A stretch of DNA of 64,000 nucleotides from Providencia alcalifaciens (GCF_020271745.1 NZ_CP084296.1:1488001-1552000), one strand, 5' to 3'; shown: positions 36,382-46,218, numbered from the stretch's first letter. The notes: generated by a model from the letters alone, not told the origin. Translations and numbers: made by a program.

Positions 36382-38076
36382 ATGCCTATTATTGGAAGCG
36401 CTAATTCCGAGATTAGACGTTCGTCAGATATATCATTAAATGCCTCATCACTGGCAGGTAATAACCCTATTAGTTCACAAATTTCGACGGTTAATTCGGT
36501 AGGGGAGCAAAGCCGTTTTCCTGGGCATTCTATAACAAATGAGCAAGTTTCGATTGCCGGAGATCGTAATGAATTACACCGAGCTAATCATAATAAACAA
36601 GCTGCGGTTATTCATCAGTTATTGAACCAAACTCATCCTGAAATCACTCAGGGAATGGTGCTCTCTGTATTATGTGCGGGCGCAAGTGGGAACTTAGCAC
36701 AGCAAGAAATTAATTACCGCCCAGAGAATAATTTAATTCTATTAACGTTATTAAAACCGGAAGAATTAAAAACTGAAAAAGGGCTTATAGAGAGCGCTGC
36801 AAACCTAATTAAAAAACTGCATGTGATGGGTGAAAAAAACTCGCAGGCAAAACAAGTACTGGGGAATGAAGAGAAAATATTCGATAAAAAAATCGAATCG
36901 GCAATCTCTACATTAGGCCAAGATAAACTGCAAATATTATCCCAGCGTTATCAACAGCAGTATGTTGACCCTGCAATCAAAGAAACCCTCGGTGCTTATT
37001 TCAATCAAGACGAAATTGATAGCCGCCCAATCAACGATTTTTTAGTGAGTTCTCTGAATCATGGTTGTGAACAACGGGCGGCGGGGGCAATAAATGAATA
37101 TCAGCAACATAAAAGCCATGCATTTGTGGATAAAGCCTGCCAACTTCATAATTTATTCTTGGCGTTGGAAGAAAAGATTGAAACCATTCGCCCTTTAAAA
37201 GTGATTATGGATTTAGGTCAGCCTAAAGCTCAGGCCCAATCTCCAACCGAAGCATCACCGTTAAGGGGGAATCGTGCGGTGGGCGATGAAATTGATGCTG
37301 GAAGACCGCATCTTGGTGCCTCTCCATCAACACCTTTATCCCCTTCAACCCCGTTATTGCCTAGCAGCACTAGCCATAATGAAAATATGTATAATACTTA
37401 TATTACGAATAATTATTATAGCTCTCCTCATGAAACGACGAGCATCAATTCTGTTCAGTCCAATGATGAAGGAAATGAAAAACCATTATTACCGACGTCA
37501 TTTAAATCTGTCTTGAATATAGAATTAGCTTCACCTGTCGTTCAAACTTCGGGACGTGTGAAAACCACACTTGAAATCCCGAACATTAACCAATATCAAC
37601 CGCAAGTTGCCGAAAAACCATTTTTAGAAAGTCAGCCGCCAGTGAGTGAGAAAACGGTTAAGAAAGAAGCTAATCCAGTCATTGAGCAAGAAACTAAGCC
37701 AGCCATTGAGCTAGAAGCCAACGAGCGAGTTGAGCAACCTCGAAAACATATTGCGGATATTCAATGGCTATTGCCGAAAAATTCAGGTTTTCAGAATAGC
37801 TATGTTCGAACTGAATCAGGCTGGAAATCGAACAATGGATCAGAGAATGCAGCAAAACCCGTCGTCACGACAGTCGGTGGGTTAAACCGTAGCCAAGCAG
37901 ATAAAGAAATTTATCAAGGGTTGCGTACGGCGCCACAAACAGTACCCGCTGAGCAAATGTTTGCAGATTCTATCTCTAAAGCAGATAAATTTTTCACGGG
38001 TACGGAACATGGTGCTTTAAGAACAGACCAAGCGGAAGTCGAGCGGTATAACGATAATGCCAAACGTTTCTCATAA
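36382..38076 (+). CDS. sipA: SipA-like T3SS effector
   Basis: A 564-residue effector in the sipA position (Salmonella SipA has 685). The N-terminal third (about 60-280) resembles the SipA N-terminal/chaperone-binding region (HPEITQGMVLSVLCAGASGNLAQQEINYR). A Pro/Ser/Thr-rich linker (about 300-335, with repeated SPSTPL units) and a Glu/Pro-rich stretch (about 430-460) follow. The C-terminal actin-binding domain of SipA is shorter and not clearly recognisable here. InvB encoded upstream is the likely chaperone. The N-terminal family call is good; actin activity is open. Confidence 0.75.
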   Translation: MPIIGSANSEIRRSSDISLNASSLAGNNPISSQISTVNSVGEQSRFPGHSITNEQVSIAGDRNELHRANHNKQAAVIHQLLNQTHPEITQGMVLSVLCAGASGNLAQQEINYRPENNLILLTLLKPEELKTEKGLIESAANLIKKLHVMGEKNSQAKQVLGNEEKIFDKKIESAISTLGQDKLQILSQRYQQQYVDPAIKETLGAYFNQDEIDSRPINDFLVSSLNHGCEQRAAGAINEYQQHKSHAFVDKACQLHNLFLALEEKIETIRPLKVIMDLGQPKAQAQSPTEASPLRGNRAVGDEIDAGRPHLGASPSTPLSPSTPLLPSSTSHNENMYNTYITNNYYSSPHETTSINSVQSNDEGNEKPLLPTSFKSVLNIELASPVVQTSGRVKTTLEIPNINQYQPQVAEKPFLESQPPVSEKTVKKEANPVIEQETKPAIELEANERVEQPRKHIADIQWLLPKNSGFQNSYVRTESGWKSNNGSENAAKPVVTTVGGLNRSQADKEIYQGLRTAPQTVPAEQMFADSISKADKFFTGTEHGALRTDQAEVERYNDNAKRFS

Positions 38077-38085
38077 GGTGATGAG

Positions 38086-38346
38086 ATGACCACACAACAA
38101 GATATTGCGCAGCAATGGCTAGAGCGCCATCTTCAGCAGATTCGTGAGTATTCAGGTATCAACAAAACCTATTCCATGGATGCAGAGCTGATTGCCGATG
38201 TGCATATCGATTCTTTAGAGCTGTTGGAATTGATTGCGGCGATTGAGGAATATACTGAACAGCCATTAAAGGATGAAGTGTGGATGAAATGGCGACGCTT
38301 ACAGGATATTGTGGATTACCTTGTTAGCGCCACCACAGACAGTTAA
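38086..38346 (+). CDS. iacP: Acyl carrier protein IacP
   Basis: An 86-residue ACP-like protein with the phosphopantetheine attachment Ser43 in the motif HIDSLELLELI. iacP follows sipA in Salmonella SPI-1 and is thought to aid acylation or secretion of translocators and effectors. It is read 10 bases after sipA with GGTGATGAG before its ATG. It is the last gene of the T3SS plus arm; no sicP or sptP follows before the terminator. Confidence 0.92.
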   Translation: MTTQQDIAQQWLERHLQQIREYSGINKTYSMDAELIADVHIDSLELLELIAAIEEYTEQPLKDEVWMKWRRLQDIVDYLVSATTDS

Positions 38347-38373
38347 GTTGTCTGGTCAGTTTTCATCGATAAC

Positions 38374-38413
38374 AACTCGGTTTCGTGCTTTTGGGCAGGA
38401 AACCGAGTTTTTT
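38374..38413. terminator. Strong bidirectional terminator ending the T3SS arm
   Basis: AACTCGGTTTC (38374-38384) pairs over 11 bases with GAAACCGAGTT (38399-38409), followed by five Ts. An A-rich flank on the left is weaker. It separates iacP from the convergent esterase gene, whose stop codon overlaps the tail. Confidence 0.9.
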
Positions 38414-39278
38414 ATGGCTCGGATGTTGCGATTTCCAACGCTTTTTTGATGGCATCGGGAATGACGCTACCATGGGTTTTGTCCGCAAATAAGGTAAAAT
38501 CACACACCCGTTGAGGGCTATTGATGGTTTCACACACTTCACGGGGGGAAATCCAACTCTTGCGAGTCTGATAATTTTGCTTCTGCTCATCGGTTAAACG
38601 GCTTAAATCTGGCGTTTCTTCTAACTCACCGAGGGTGATATCTAGCGGCGATGCTTTCGACGGGCGCGTTAACTTATCTAAATTCACCATTTTCCCTTCT
38701 CCCCACCATAATGACGGGCTTGCCGCGACAAAATGCTGGAAATCCGCAGGGTGGTCTTGGTACGCCATCAGAGTAAATAAACCGCCAAATGAGTGCCCAA
38801 ATAGCGTTTCGCGTTGGGTATCTATCGGGAACTGTTGTTCAGCCCATGGGCGAATAGTGAAGGTGAGAAACTGGTACAGAGATTCCGCACCGCCGCCGTG
38901 TTGGAATGCGTCACCAGCAACTTTCGGCGTGTAGTCGTATGTGCGTTCTTTCTTGGGAAATGCCTCTGGGCTGGGATAGCCGATACCAATAATAATCGGT
39001 AATTTTTCTGGCGGAAATAGCTGAGCGGCCTGATTGACCGCGAGCGGGTACAGGCCATTTCCGTCTAACATAAACATCACGGGACGTTTTTCTGAAATAT
39101 TCTGTGGAACGGCGCTGTAGATGCGCAGCTCGCGCTGGCCATTGCGCATATCATGGTGCTGCACCGTGTATACGTCAGCCACACGCGCATCGAATTCGGG
39201 AATATTCGGGTTGGGGCGCGCCCACGTATTGCTTGCGATACACATCAATAGGCTCGCCATAAACAGTTTTTTTATCAT
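38412..39278 (-). CDS. Periplasmic siderophore esterase, IroE-like
   Basis: An alpha/beta hydrolase of about 288 residues with a signal peptide (MIKKLFMASLLMCIASNTWA). The nucleophile motif is GHSFGG, with an upstream FMLDGNGLYPLAVN segment and a C-terminal KTHGSV for the catalytic His. The pattern fits the IroE/Fes/BesA esterase group that cleaves enterobactin-type trilactones. The start is uncertain: in-frame ATGs at 39332, 39290 and 39278 all lack good ribosome-binding sites, and 39278 gives the neatest signal peptide. It lies directly downstream of a TonB receptor gene and is probably co-transcribed under Fur control. Confidence 0.75.
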   Translation of the reverse strand: MIKKLFMASLLMCIASNTWARPNPNIPEFDARVADVYTVQHHDMRNGQRELRIYSAVPQNISEKRPVMFMLDGNGLYPLAVNQAAQLFPPEKLPIIIGIGYPSPEAFPKKERTYDYTPKVAGDAFQHGGGAESLYQFLTFTIRPWAEQQFPIDTQRETLFGHSFGGLFTLMAYQDHPADFQHFVAASPSLWWGEGKMVNLDKLTRPSKASPLDITLGELEETPDLSRLTDEQKQNYQTRKSWISPREVCETINSPQRVCDFTLFADKTHGSVIPDAIKKALEIATSEP

Positions 39279-39347
39279 TGGGATTGCCATCGAACTAAAC
39301 AGAATCAGCGGGTAGTCAGCGATAAGCGTCATACCCGCAATCAGGGA

Positions 39348-41396
39348 TTAGAATGTCACGTTGACATTCGCCCAGTAACGGCGACCATCTTCAACATCCC
39401 AGTTGCCGCCATTCTCTGCGTCAACCTTAGGACCTTTCTCGTTGGCAATATTTAACACCGCAAAATTCAGCTTGGTATTTTTCAGCAGTTGATAGGTCGC
39501 GCCCACATCCATGGTGGTATAGGCATCACGATAACGAGCCCCGGAATAACTATTACGTTGTGCCGCCCAGATTTGCTTTCCTTCATAGTGAACGCGGGTA
39601 TATAAATTCAAATCTGGATTATATTGCCAATCTAATTTTGCATTGGCTAAGTGTTTCGGCGTTTTATCTAATGGATAACCTTTGAGGGATGTTCCATTTT
39701 TTAATTTCTCATCATTACTTTTACGTTCTGAATCTGTATAAGTGTAGTTGAGACTCAGGTTCCAATCTTCAGCGAATGGCATTCCTGCAGCCACTTCTAC
39801 CCCTTTAATATTGGCTTCACCAACGTTGTCATAGGTATACAATTTTAGTTTGGTGATTGGGTCTTCTTTACCTGTGTCATAGCTGGTGAGTTTATTTTTA
39901 AAATCGGTATTAAAGAACATTAAGCTCGCGTTGAAACCAGATTCATGGTCATAAGCGATTCCGATCTCTTGGTTAAAGCTTTTTTCTGGTTTCAGATCAG
40001 GATTACCATAAATAATACCTTTACCGCCCTGCGTAGATGTACCATATCCACGACTAACTTCTCGTAGTGTTGGGGCACGGAAAGCCTGTGATACCCCTCC
40101 TTTAAGAGTAATTTCATCCGTTAAATGGTAAATCGCATAACCGCGAGGGTTCCAGTGGTCGCCATAGAATTCATGGTGATCTAAACGGATGCCTCCCGTT
40201 AAAATCAGATTTTCAGTTGCAGTAAACTCATCTTCTAAGAATAGAGCGTATTGATCTGCGGAGAGAGAAACACTTTCAGTCGTTGACGAGTTAGTTGCTG
40301 AAGTATCTTTTAATTTCGCGTGTTGATATTGGGTACCTGCTGTCAAAATATTATCAGGTAGAAAAGCAGTAACCTTACCATCTACCACTGTGTTAGTGAT
40401 TTCTGGGGTTCTGGCTTCATAACCACCTTCCCAATTGTTTGTTATTTCATTTCTACTCTGTGATTTAATTGAGCGTTTAGTTTGTTCCTGATAAACACTC
40501 ATTTCAGTTTGTACGATATCCCAATCACCTTTGTAGGTTAATGCCATATGATTGCGGTTATTATGCGTTTCATCTTTATTATTTTTTTGTAGTCCAGCTC
40601 TGTTCGCATACTCACCAATAGATTTTCCTGGAGTTTCCGTTCTTTCTTGGGTGGTTCTGCCTGCTTCAAATAAGAAGGTTTGATTTTCCATCGGAGTGAA
40701 GGTTAGTTTTGCTGTCAGACTTTTATTATCTTTTTTGTTATGACCATCAATGATGTGATCTTCTTTACGGTAATCCCCACCACCGTACAGTTGTAAACCG
40801 AGTTTATCTTTGATCAGCGGACCAGACAGGTAGAAGTTACCGTCCATGGAGTCGCCGCTTTCGCTATTTTCTTGAATAATTGCACCGGTGGTCACGCTAC
40901 CGTGCCATTCATTGGTCACTTTCTTGGTGATAATGTTAATGACGCCGCCCATGGCATCAGAGCCATACAGGGAGGACATTGGACCACGGATCACCTCGAT
41001 ACGCTCGATAGCTTCAACAGGTGGCATAAAGCCAGCTTCAAAGCCGCCGCTACCATTTGGGCGAGATTCACGGCTATTTTGACGACGACCATCCACCAAA
41101 ATCAGGGTGTATTCGCCGGATAACCCGCGAATATTAATATCTTGTTTGTTGGCACTACCGACGACGCTGACACCTTCAACATCTTTGACCGCATCGGCTA
41201 AGTCACGAACAGGTTTGTTTTGTAGCTGCTCAGCGGTAATGACGGTAACACTGGCAGGGGCATCACGTAATTGTTGGGAATAACCCGATGCCGTAACAAT
41301 CATTTTGTCTGAATTTTCTTCTGCCGTGGCGCTAAATGAAGCCAACGCTGCGCAAACACCCGCAGCGATTAAAGAGTAGTGATAGTGTGTTTTCAT
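39348..41396 (-). CDS. TonB-dependent siderophore receptor, IrgA/CirA-like
   Basis: A 682-residue outer-membrane receptor for ferric catecholate-type siderophores. Order: signal peptide (about 1-27), TonB box region DKMIVTA, plug domain (to about 160, NIRGLSGEYTLILVDGRRQ and RGPMSSLYGSDAMGGVINIITKK), then a 22-strand barrel ending in an aromatic Phe (NVNVTF). The ATG at 41396 is behind AGGG; a TTG at 41411 is less likely. A Fur box lies just upstream. The adjacent esterase suggests enterobactin or a linear/cyclic catecholate as ligand (inference). Confidence 0.9.
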   Translation of the reverse strand: MKTHYHYSLIAAGVCAALASFSATAEENSDKMIVTASGYSQQLRDAPASVTVITAEQLQNKPVRDLADAVKDVEGVSVVGSANKQDINIRGLSGEYTLILVDGRRQNSRESRPNGSGGFEAGFMPPVEAIERIEVIRGPMSSLYGSDAMGGVINIITKKVTNEWHGSVTTGAIIQENSESGDSMDGNFYLSGPLIKDKLGLQLYGGGDYRKEDHIIDGHNKKDNKSLTAKLTFTPMENQTFLFEAGRTTQERTETPGKSIGEYANRAGLQKNNKDETHNNRNHMALTYKGDWDIVQTEMSVYQEQTKRSIKSQSRNEITNNWEGGYEARTPEITNTVVDGKVTAFLPDNILTAGTQYQHAKLKDTSATNSSTTESVSLSADQYALFLEDEFTATENLILTGGIRLDHHEFYGDHWNPRGYAIYHLTDEITLKGGVSQAFRAPTLREVSRGYGTSTQGGKGIIYGNPDLKPEKSFNQEIGIAYDHESGFNASLMFFNTDFKNKLTSYDTGKEDPITKLKLYTYDNVGEANIKGVEVAAGMPFAEDWNLSLNYTYTDSERKSNDEKLKNGTSLKGYPLDKTPKHLANAKLDWQYNPDLNLYTRVHYEGKQIWAAQRNSYSGARYRDAYTTMDVGATYQLLKNTKLNFAVLNIANEKGPKVDAENGGNWDVEDGRRYWANVNVTF

Positions 41397-41419
41397 GTTT
41401 TTCCCTAGCAAAACTAAAT

Positions 41420-41438
41420 GATAATGATAATCATAATG
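41420..41438. promoter_or_regulatory. Fur box
   Basis: GATAATGATAATCATAATG differs from the classical GATAATGATAATCATTATC at two positions. It is 24 bases upstream of the receptor ATG, so iron-dependent repression of the receptor-esterase operon is expected. Confidence 0.8.
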
Positions 41439-41870
41439 TTTGCGAATATTAACATTGATACAGATAGAAAATAAATAATTAGTGAGCTATTTTTTGGGCA
41501 AAGTTTGATCACGGTTAACATTTTGTGCGGGGGAGCTAGAGAGAGTAAAAAATCGTACAAAAGGTAGGAAATAGACTGAAAAACGCGAGAATGACTATTT
41601 GGGAATGAAAGAAATAAACACCAATTATTATTTAATTATTTGCAATTGTCTTATTTAGAATATTTTTATTATCTTTAAATAATCTCATCTTTTTTTGATT
41701 ATATTTGAGTTTGCTAATTTAAAAAAAGATTGAATATTGATTTAAAACAGAAAATAAAAATTAAAATGGATATTTAGTTAATATAAAACAGTTGGCTATT
41801 GCATTATCACGGTGAGTTCGTAAAGATAGGTTTATTGCTAAAGTAAAGACCATTTCCCTTGAGAGTTATT
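41439..41870. other. AT-rich intergenic region before emrA
   Basis: Holds the divergent promoters for the receptor (minus) and the EmrA-like gene (plus). Apart from the Fur box just outside it, no operator, ORF or hairpin was recognised. Confidence 0.5.
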
Positions 41871-43043
41871 ATGGAACAACCGACAAATTCAATTGAAGAA
41901 CATCAAAAAACGAAACAAGAGAATAAAAGAACACTGTGGATGATCATCGCCACGGTTATTATTGTTTTGTTATTTGTCGCCTATGGCGTGTATTGGTTTT
42001 TGGTTCTACGTTTTCAAGAATACACCGATGATGCCTATGTGTCGGGTTTGCAAATTCCTATCGTTGCGCAAACCACCGGAAATGTCACCCAAGTGAATTT
42101 TGAAAATACTGACTTGGTTAAAGCGGGTGATGTGCTGGTGGTGTTGGATAAAACCAATGCGCAACTGGCTTATGAACAGGCCAAACATGATTTAGCATCC
42201 ACGGTTCGCAAAACCAAAGAGTTGTATATCAATGGGGATCAGTACCAAGCTCAAATCCAACAAAATCGTGTTTCGCTTGCGCAAGCGCAAAAAGATTATC
42301 AACGCCGTGCCGCATTAGGTCGCAGTGGGACGATTTCAAAAGAGGATTTACAGCATTCTCAAGAAGCGGTGCAACTGGCGCAAGCCGCGCTGGATATTTC
42401 GATTCAACAATACAATGCTAACCGCGCGTTGTTGCGTAACACGGCACTGAAAAATCAGCCAGCAGTGCAACAAGCGGCCGATAGCGTGCGCAGTGCGTGG
42501 ATCAATCTGCAGCGAACAGAAATCAAAAGCCCGATGACGGGGTATGTCTCTCGCCGTAATGTGCAAGTGGGTTCCCAAGTCAGCCCGCAAAGCTCGCTAA
42601 TGGCGATTGTGCCAGTTCAGCCAGTTTGGGTCGATGCTAATTTTAAAGAGACACAACTTGAAAACGTACGTATCGGTCAGCCAGTCACGATTAACAGTGA
42701 CTTTTATGGTAGCAATGTAAGCTACAAAGGCACCGTAGTGGGGCTGGACATGGGGACAGGGAGTGCGTTCTCATTGCTGCCTGCGCAAAATGCCACGGGG
42801 AACTGGATTAAAGTGGTGCAGCGTCTGCCAGTTCGCGTGGAGTTAGATCCAGAACAAGTCGCGAAATATCCGCTGCGTATTGGTTTATCCATGAATGTGA
42901 CCATCGATATTAAAGACCAAAATGGTCCTGTGTTGTCGGAAGTTCAACGCACAACCCCTGCGTTTGAAAGTGATGTTTTGGTGTTGAAGTTAAACGATGT
43001 GGATCAGGTGATCGACACTATTATCAGCGATAACGCGGATTAG
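41871..43043 (+). CDS. emrA: EmrA-type membrane fusion protein
   Basis: A 390-residue HlyD/EmrA-family periplasmic adaptor. One N-terminal membrane helix (about 24-46), then the signature EYTDDAYVSGLQIPIVAQTTGNV, a long coiled-coil hairpin (about 95-205), and a beta-barrel with TEIKSPMTGYVSRRNVQVGS and VWVDANFKETQLENVRIGQ. It links an inner-membrane pump (EmrB) to a TolC-type channel. The ATG at 41871 is preferred to a TTG at 41859. The next gene follows after four bases. Confidence 0.88.
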   Translation: MEQPTNSIEEHQKTKQENKRTLWMIIATVIIVLLFVAYGVYWFLVLRFQEYTDDAYVSGLQIPIVAQTTGNVTQVNFENTDLVKAGDVLVVLDKTNAQLAYEQAKHDLASTVRKTKELYINGDQYQAQIQQNRVSLAQAQKDYQRRAALGRSGTISKEDLQHSQEAVQLAQAALDISIQQYNANRALLRNTALKNQPAVQQAADSVRSAWINLQRTEIKSPMTGYVSRRNVQVGSQVSPQSSLMAIVPVQPVWVDANFKETQLENVRIGQPVTINSDFYGSNVSYKGTVVGLDMGTGSAFSLLPAQNATGNWIKVVQRLPVRVELDPEQVAKYPLRIGLSMNVTIDIKDQNGPVLSEVQRTTPAFESDVLVLKLNDVDQVIDTIISDNAD

Positions 43044-43047
43044 TCCC

Positions 43048-44577
43048 ATGGCTGATATTCAACCGCTAAAAGGGGCTAAACTCGTCTGGGCGACCATCGC
43101 CCTATCTCTGGCGACATTTATGCAAGTGTTGGATTCCACGATTGCCAACGTGGCTATCCCGACGATTGCGGGGAACCTTGGGGTATCCGTCTCTCAAGGT
43201 ACGTGGGTGATCACCTCATTTGGGGTATCGAACGCTATCTCTATCGCGATTTCCGGTTTTCTGGCCAAACGCTTCGGGGAGATAAGAGTCTTCCTGTGGG
43301 CAACGGCACTGTTCACGCTATTTTCACTGCTGTGTGGTTTTTCCGATAGCCTAGGAATGCTGATTTTGTTCCGTGTGCTACAAGGGGCGGTTGCTGGACC
43401 TGTTATCCCGCTCTCACAAAGTTTAATCATGCGGTGTTATCCACCGAAAATGCAGAATATGGCGTTGGCATTTTGGTCGATGACCATTATTTTAGCCCCT
43501 GTTTTTGGGCCTATTTTCGGCGGATATATCAGCGATAACTTCCATTGGAGCTGGATCTTCTTTATGAATATCCCGCTGGGGATCTTCGTGATCATTGTCG
43601 GCTCGATCATTCTGAAAGGAATGGAATCAACAGTGGTTAAAGTGCCATTCAATGTGATCGGTTTAGCGTTGCTATCTGTCGGTGTGGGCTGTTTGCAGGT
43701 ATTGTTGGATAAAGGGAAAGAGCTTGGTTGGTTAGCGTCCAATGAGATTGTGATTCTTGCGGTGATCTCTGCGATTGCGCTGGTGTTTATGGTTATTTGG
43801 GAACTGACCTCCAAAAACCCGATTGTCGAATTATCGCTGTTTAAATCCCGCAATTTTACCATTGGTACCATTTCAGTCAGTTTGGCGTATATGGCGTATT
43901 TTGGGGCGATCGTACTTTTGCCGCAGCTACTGCAAGAAGTGTACGGCTACACCGCAACATGGGCAGGGCTAGCGCTCGCCCCAATAGGCCTTTTACCCGT
44001 ATTGTTCTCAGCTCCTGTCGCGAAACTTTCGGACTTTTTAGATATTCGCTGGATAGTTACCTTTAGTTTCGTGTTCTATGCCATTTGCTTCTTCTGGAGA
44101 GCGTATACTTTTGAGCCATCCATGGGGTTCGATGCCGTCGTGTGGCCACAGTTGGTGCAGGGGATGGCAGTAGCCTGTTTCTTTATGCCGTTGACCACCT
44201 TGACGCTGTCGGGGCTGCCACCTGAAAAATTAGCCTCGGCCTCCAGCTTGGCGAACTTTTTCCGTACGTTGGCGGGCTCTATTGGGACATCGATCACCAC
44301 CACGCTGTGGAGTGATAGGGAAGCCGTGCATCATAGCCAGCTCACTGAATTTATTACAGATTACAACCCTGAATCTCTCGACATGTACCAAGGGATGGCG
44401 GCGCATGGCATGACCACGGAGCAAACCTCCGGCTTTATTGCTCAGCAGATCACCAGCCAAGGGCTAATTATTGCGGCTAACGAGATTTTCTGGCTATGTG
44501 GCTGGGTGTTTATCGTATTGATTGTGACTGTGTGGTTTGCGAAGCCGCCGTTTGGCAGCAAAGCCAATAAATCATAA
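43048..44577 (+). CDS. emrB: EmrB-type drug efflux transporter (MFS, DHA2)
   Basis: A 509-residue proton-driven transporter with 14 membrane helices. Motif A-like sequence GFLAKRFGEIRVF and DHA2 signatures LDSTIANVAIPTIAGNLG and QGTWVITSFGVSNAIS are visible, as is MTIILAPVFGPIFGGYISD (motif C). It pairs with emrA for extrusion of hydrophobic compounds across both membranes. No marR/emrR-like repressor gene is adjacent. Confidence 0.9.
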   Translation: MADIQPLKGAKLVWATIALSLATFMQVLDSTIANVAIPTIAGNLGVSVSQGTWVITSFGVSNAISIAISGFLAKRFGEIRVFLWATALFTLFSLLCGFSDSLGMLILFRVLQGAVAGPVIPLSQSLIMRCYPPKMQNMALAFWSMTIILAPVFGPIFGGYISDNFHWSWIFFMNIPLGIFVIIVGSIILKGMESTVVKVPFNVIGLALLSVGVGCLQVLLDKGKELGWLASNEIVILAVISAIALVFMVIWELTSKNPIVELSLFKSRNFTIGTISVSLAYMAYFGAIVLLPQLLQEVYGYTATWAGLALAPIGLLPVLFSAPVAKLSDFLDIRWIVTFSFVFYAICFFWRAYTFEPSMGFDAVVWPQLVQGMAVACFFMPLTTLTLSGLPPEKLASASSLANFFRTLAGSIGTSITTTLWSDREAVHHSQLTEFITDYNPESLDMYQGMAAHGMTTEQTSGFIAQQITSQGLIIAANEIFWLCGWVFIVLIVTVWFAKPPFGSKANKS

Positions 44578-44605
44578 ATACGGCGAGTCATTGATGGTGA
44601 TAAGG

Positions 44606-44634
44606 GCGCGTGAGTGATTGGCACGCGCTTTTTT
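44606..44634 (+). terminator. Terminator after emrB
   Basis: GCGCGTG (44606-44612) pairs with CACGCGC (44622-44628), followed by TTTTTT. It sits between emrB and the convergent paaY gene. Confidence 0.85.
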
Positions 44635-44660
44635 ACGGCTTCATTTTTACGGAATGATTT

Positions 44661-45254
44661 TTACAGTCTGGACTTTGGAACAATATCGTCAAAAACCAGT
44701 TTCGGACGGTTAGGTTCTTCTTCTGACAGCGGTGTCACTTCTTGGAACGTATTGAGGCAGCGGGTGACTAAGGTTTGGTAATCCAGAGTGCCCTTGCTTT
44801 TCCATTCAATTTCTGGCTCTGACAGGCTACGTAGCACTTTGGCAGGTATTCCGACAATCAAACTGTTATCCGGAAATTGCGCATCTGCTTTGATAAACGC
44901 GCAAGCGCCGACTATCGAGTTTTCGCCGATGACTGCGCCATCCATTATTACGCTGTTCATGCCGATCAGTGCATTACGTTTAATGTGGCAGCCGTGCAAA
45001 ATAGCACCATGACCGATATGTCCATCTTCTTCAATGATGGTATCGAATTGCGGAAAACCGTGCATCACGCAGTTATCCTGTACATTCGCCCCATCTTTAA
45101 TAATCAGTCGCCCAAAATCACCACGTAAACTAGCGTTAGGTCCAATATAAACTCGCTTACCAATCACGACATCGCCAATGATCACCGCTGTAGGGTGAAC
45201 AAAACTTTCAGGGCTGACGACAGGGGTAATACCGTCAATTTGATAAAATGGCAT
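44661..45254 (-). CDS. paaY: PaaY hexapeptide-repeat thioesterase
   Basis: A 197-residue left-handed beta-helix protein (gamma-carbonic-anhydrase fold) with hexapeptide repeats ([39 protein letters not shown]) and metal-binding His residues ([14 protein letters not shown]). In the paa pathway PaaY is a thioesterase that relieves CoA trapping by toxic ring-CoA by-products. The ATG at 45254 with AAGGAA upstream is chosen; the frame further upstream to 45470 translates paaX DNA. It ends the paa minus-strand cluster. Confidence 0.93.
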   Translation of the reverse strand: MPFYQIDGITPVVSPESFVHPTAVIIGDVVIGKRVYIGPNASLRGDFGRLIIKDGANVQDNCVMHGFPQFDTIIEEDGHIGHGAILHGCHIKRNALIGMNSVIMDGAVIGENSIVGACAFIKADAQFPDNSLIVGIPAKVLRSLSEPEIEWKSKGTLDYQTLVTRCLNTFQEVTPLSEEEPNRPKLVFDDIVPKSRL

Positions 45255-45276
45255 AAAGGTTCCTTTAGTAAAATGA

Positions 45277-46218
45277 TTATGCGGCTGCCTGCTCCCGAAG
45301 AATGCCACCAAAACGTCGATAATAGGCGCTGGAGGGTTGTGGAAGTTCCCCAACGGTGGTTTCGCACAAGTTGGTAACGTACTGGGTGGCGCCTTGGTCG
45401 ATACGCTGGTAAATATTGGTGCATAAATGGCGCGCAATATGCCCTTCCCACTGTGCAGGCAGTAGTTCATCAGGGAGTAAGGGGTCTTTTAAGATTACAC
45501 GGCGATAAAAATGGATCAGTAATAGACGTAGCTGGAAACACAATTCAGGGGAAATCATCTGTTCCCCATGCTCTTTCAGTAATAACGCCACAGGGCGAAA
45601 TAAGTTAATAAACTGATGATAATGGTCTGAAATTTCAGGAAGTGACCAGGCATCGAACACCAACTCTTTTAATTTCTTCTCGGAACGATTAAAGGGATAG
45701 TTGGCTCGGAAGTAAATCACTTGGTCAGCGGCATTTAACTCCCCAAGTAAGGCGGGAATATCGCTTTGTGTTCGGCTTGGTGCTGCCATCAAGCTGCTAT
45801 TAAATTGCCCAAATCCGAGCCAACCAAACTCTTTTTTAAGGCGAATTTTTTCGTCTTTATCCGCGCTTTCCAACAGCAGTAAATCCCATGCACCATCCCA
45901 TTCAGGTTGTTCGCTGAGGTAAATCTTGCTTTCTGCTCGACGAAAGCGGTTTTGTCCACGCTCTGAAATGCGGTAATAGCTGCGGCGTCCTATTTTCTCG
46001 ACATCCAGCCAGTTTTCTTTTTGTAGACGAAACACGGAAGTGCGCACAAAGCGGTCGGAAAAGCCCATTGGCTCAAGCAATTTGGTCAGGCTACCTAACC
46101 AAACCTCGCCACCACGGTGGTGCAGGGCATCTCCATATAGGGAGCTGATAAGCGAAGTTCCACTGATAGGCTGGCTCTCAATCGCGTCGTGTATAAATTG
46201 GCTGAGTTTGGTTTCCAT
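45277..46218 (-). CDS. paaX: Phenylacetate repressor PaaX
   Basis: A 313-residue GntR-like repressor that dissociates from DNA with phenylacetyl-CoA. It has an N-terminal winged helix (about 20-95, [28 protein letters not shown] and [12 protein letters not shown]) and the PaaX middle and C-terminal domains ([39 protein letters not shown]). It is followed by paaY, as in E. coli. Its operators are expected in the paaA-paaZ divergent region. Confidence 0.95.
   Translation of the reverse strand: METKLSQFIHDAIESQPISGTSLISSLYGDALHHRGGEVWLGSLTKLLEPMGFSDRFVRTSVFRLQKENWLDVEKIGRRSYYRISERGQNRFRRAESKIYLSEQPEWDGAWDLLLLESADKDEKIRLKKEFGWLGFGQFNSSLMAAPSRTQSDIPALLGELNAADQVIYFRANYPFNRSEKKLKELVFDAWSLPEISDHYHQFINLFRPVALLLKEHGEQMISPELCFQLRLLLIHFYRRVILKDPLLPDELLPAQWEGHIARHLCTNIYQRIDQGATQYVTNLCETTVGELPQPSSAYYRRFGGILREQAAA

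Noticed and set aside
45255-45470. N-terminal 72-codon extension of paaY
   Set aside because: The extension reads paaX DNA in another frame; ATG 45254 has a good AAGGAA site and aligns with known PaaY starts.
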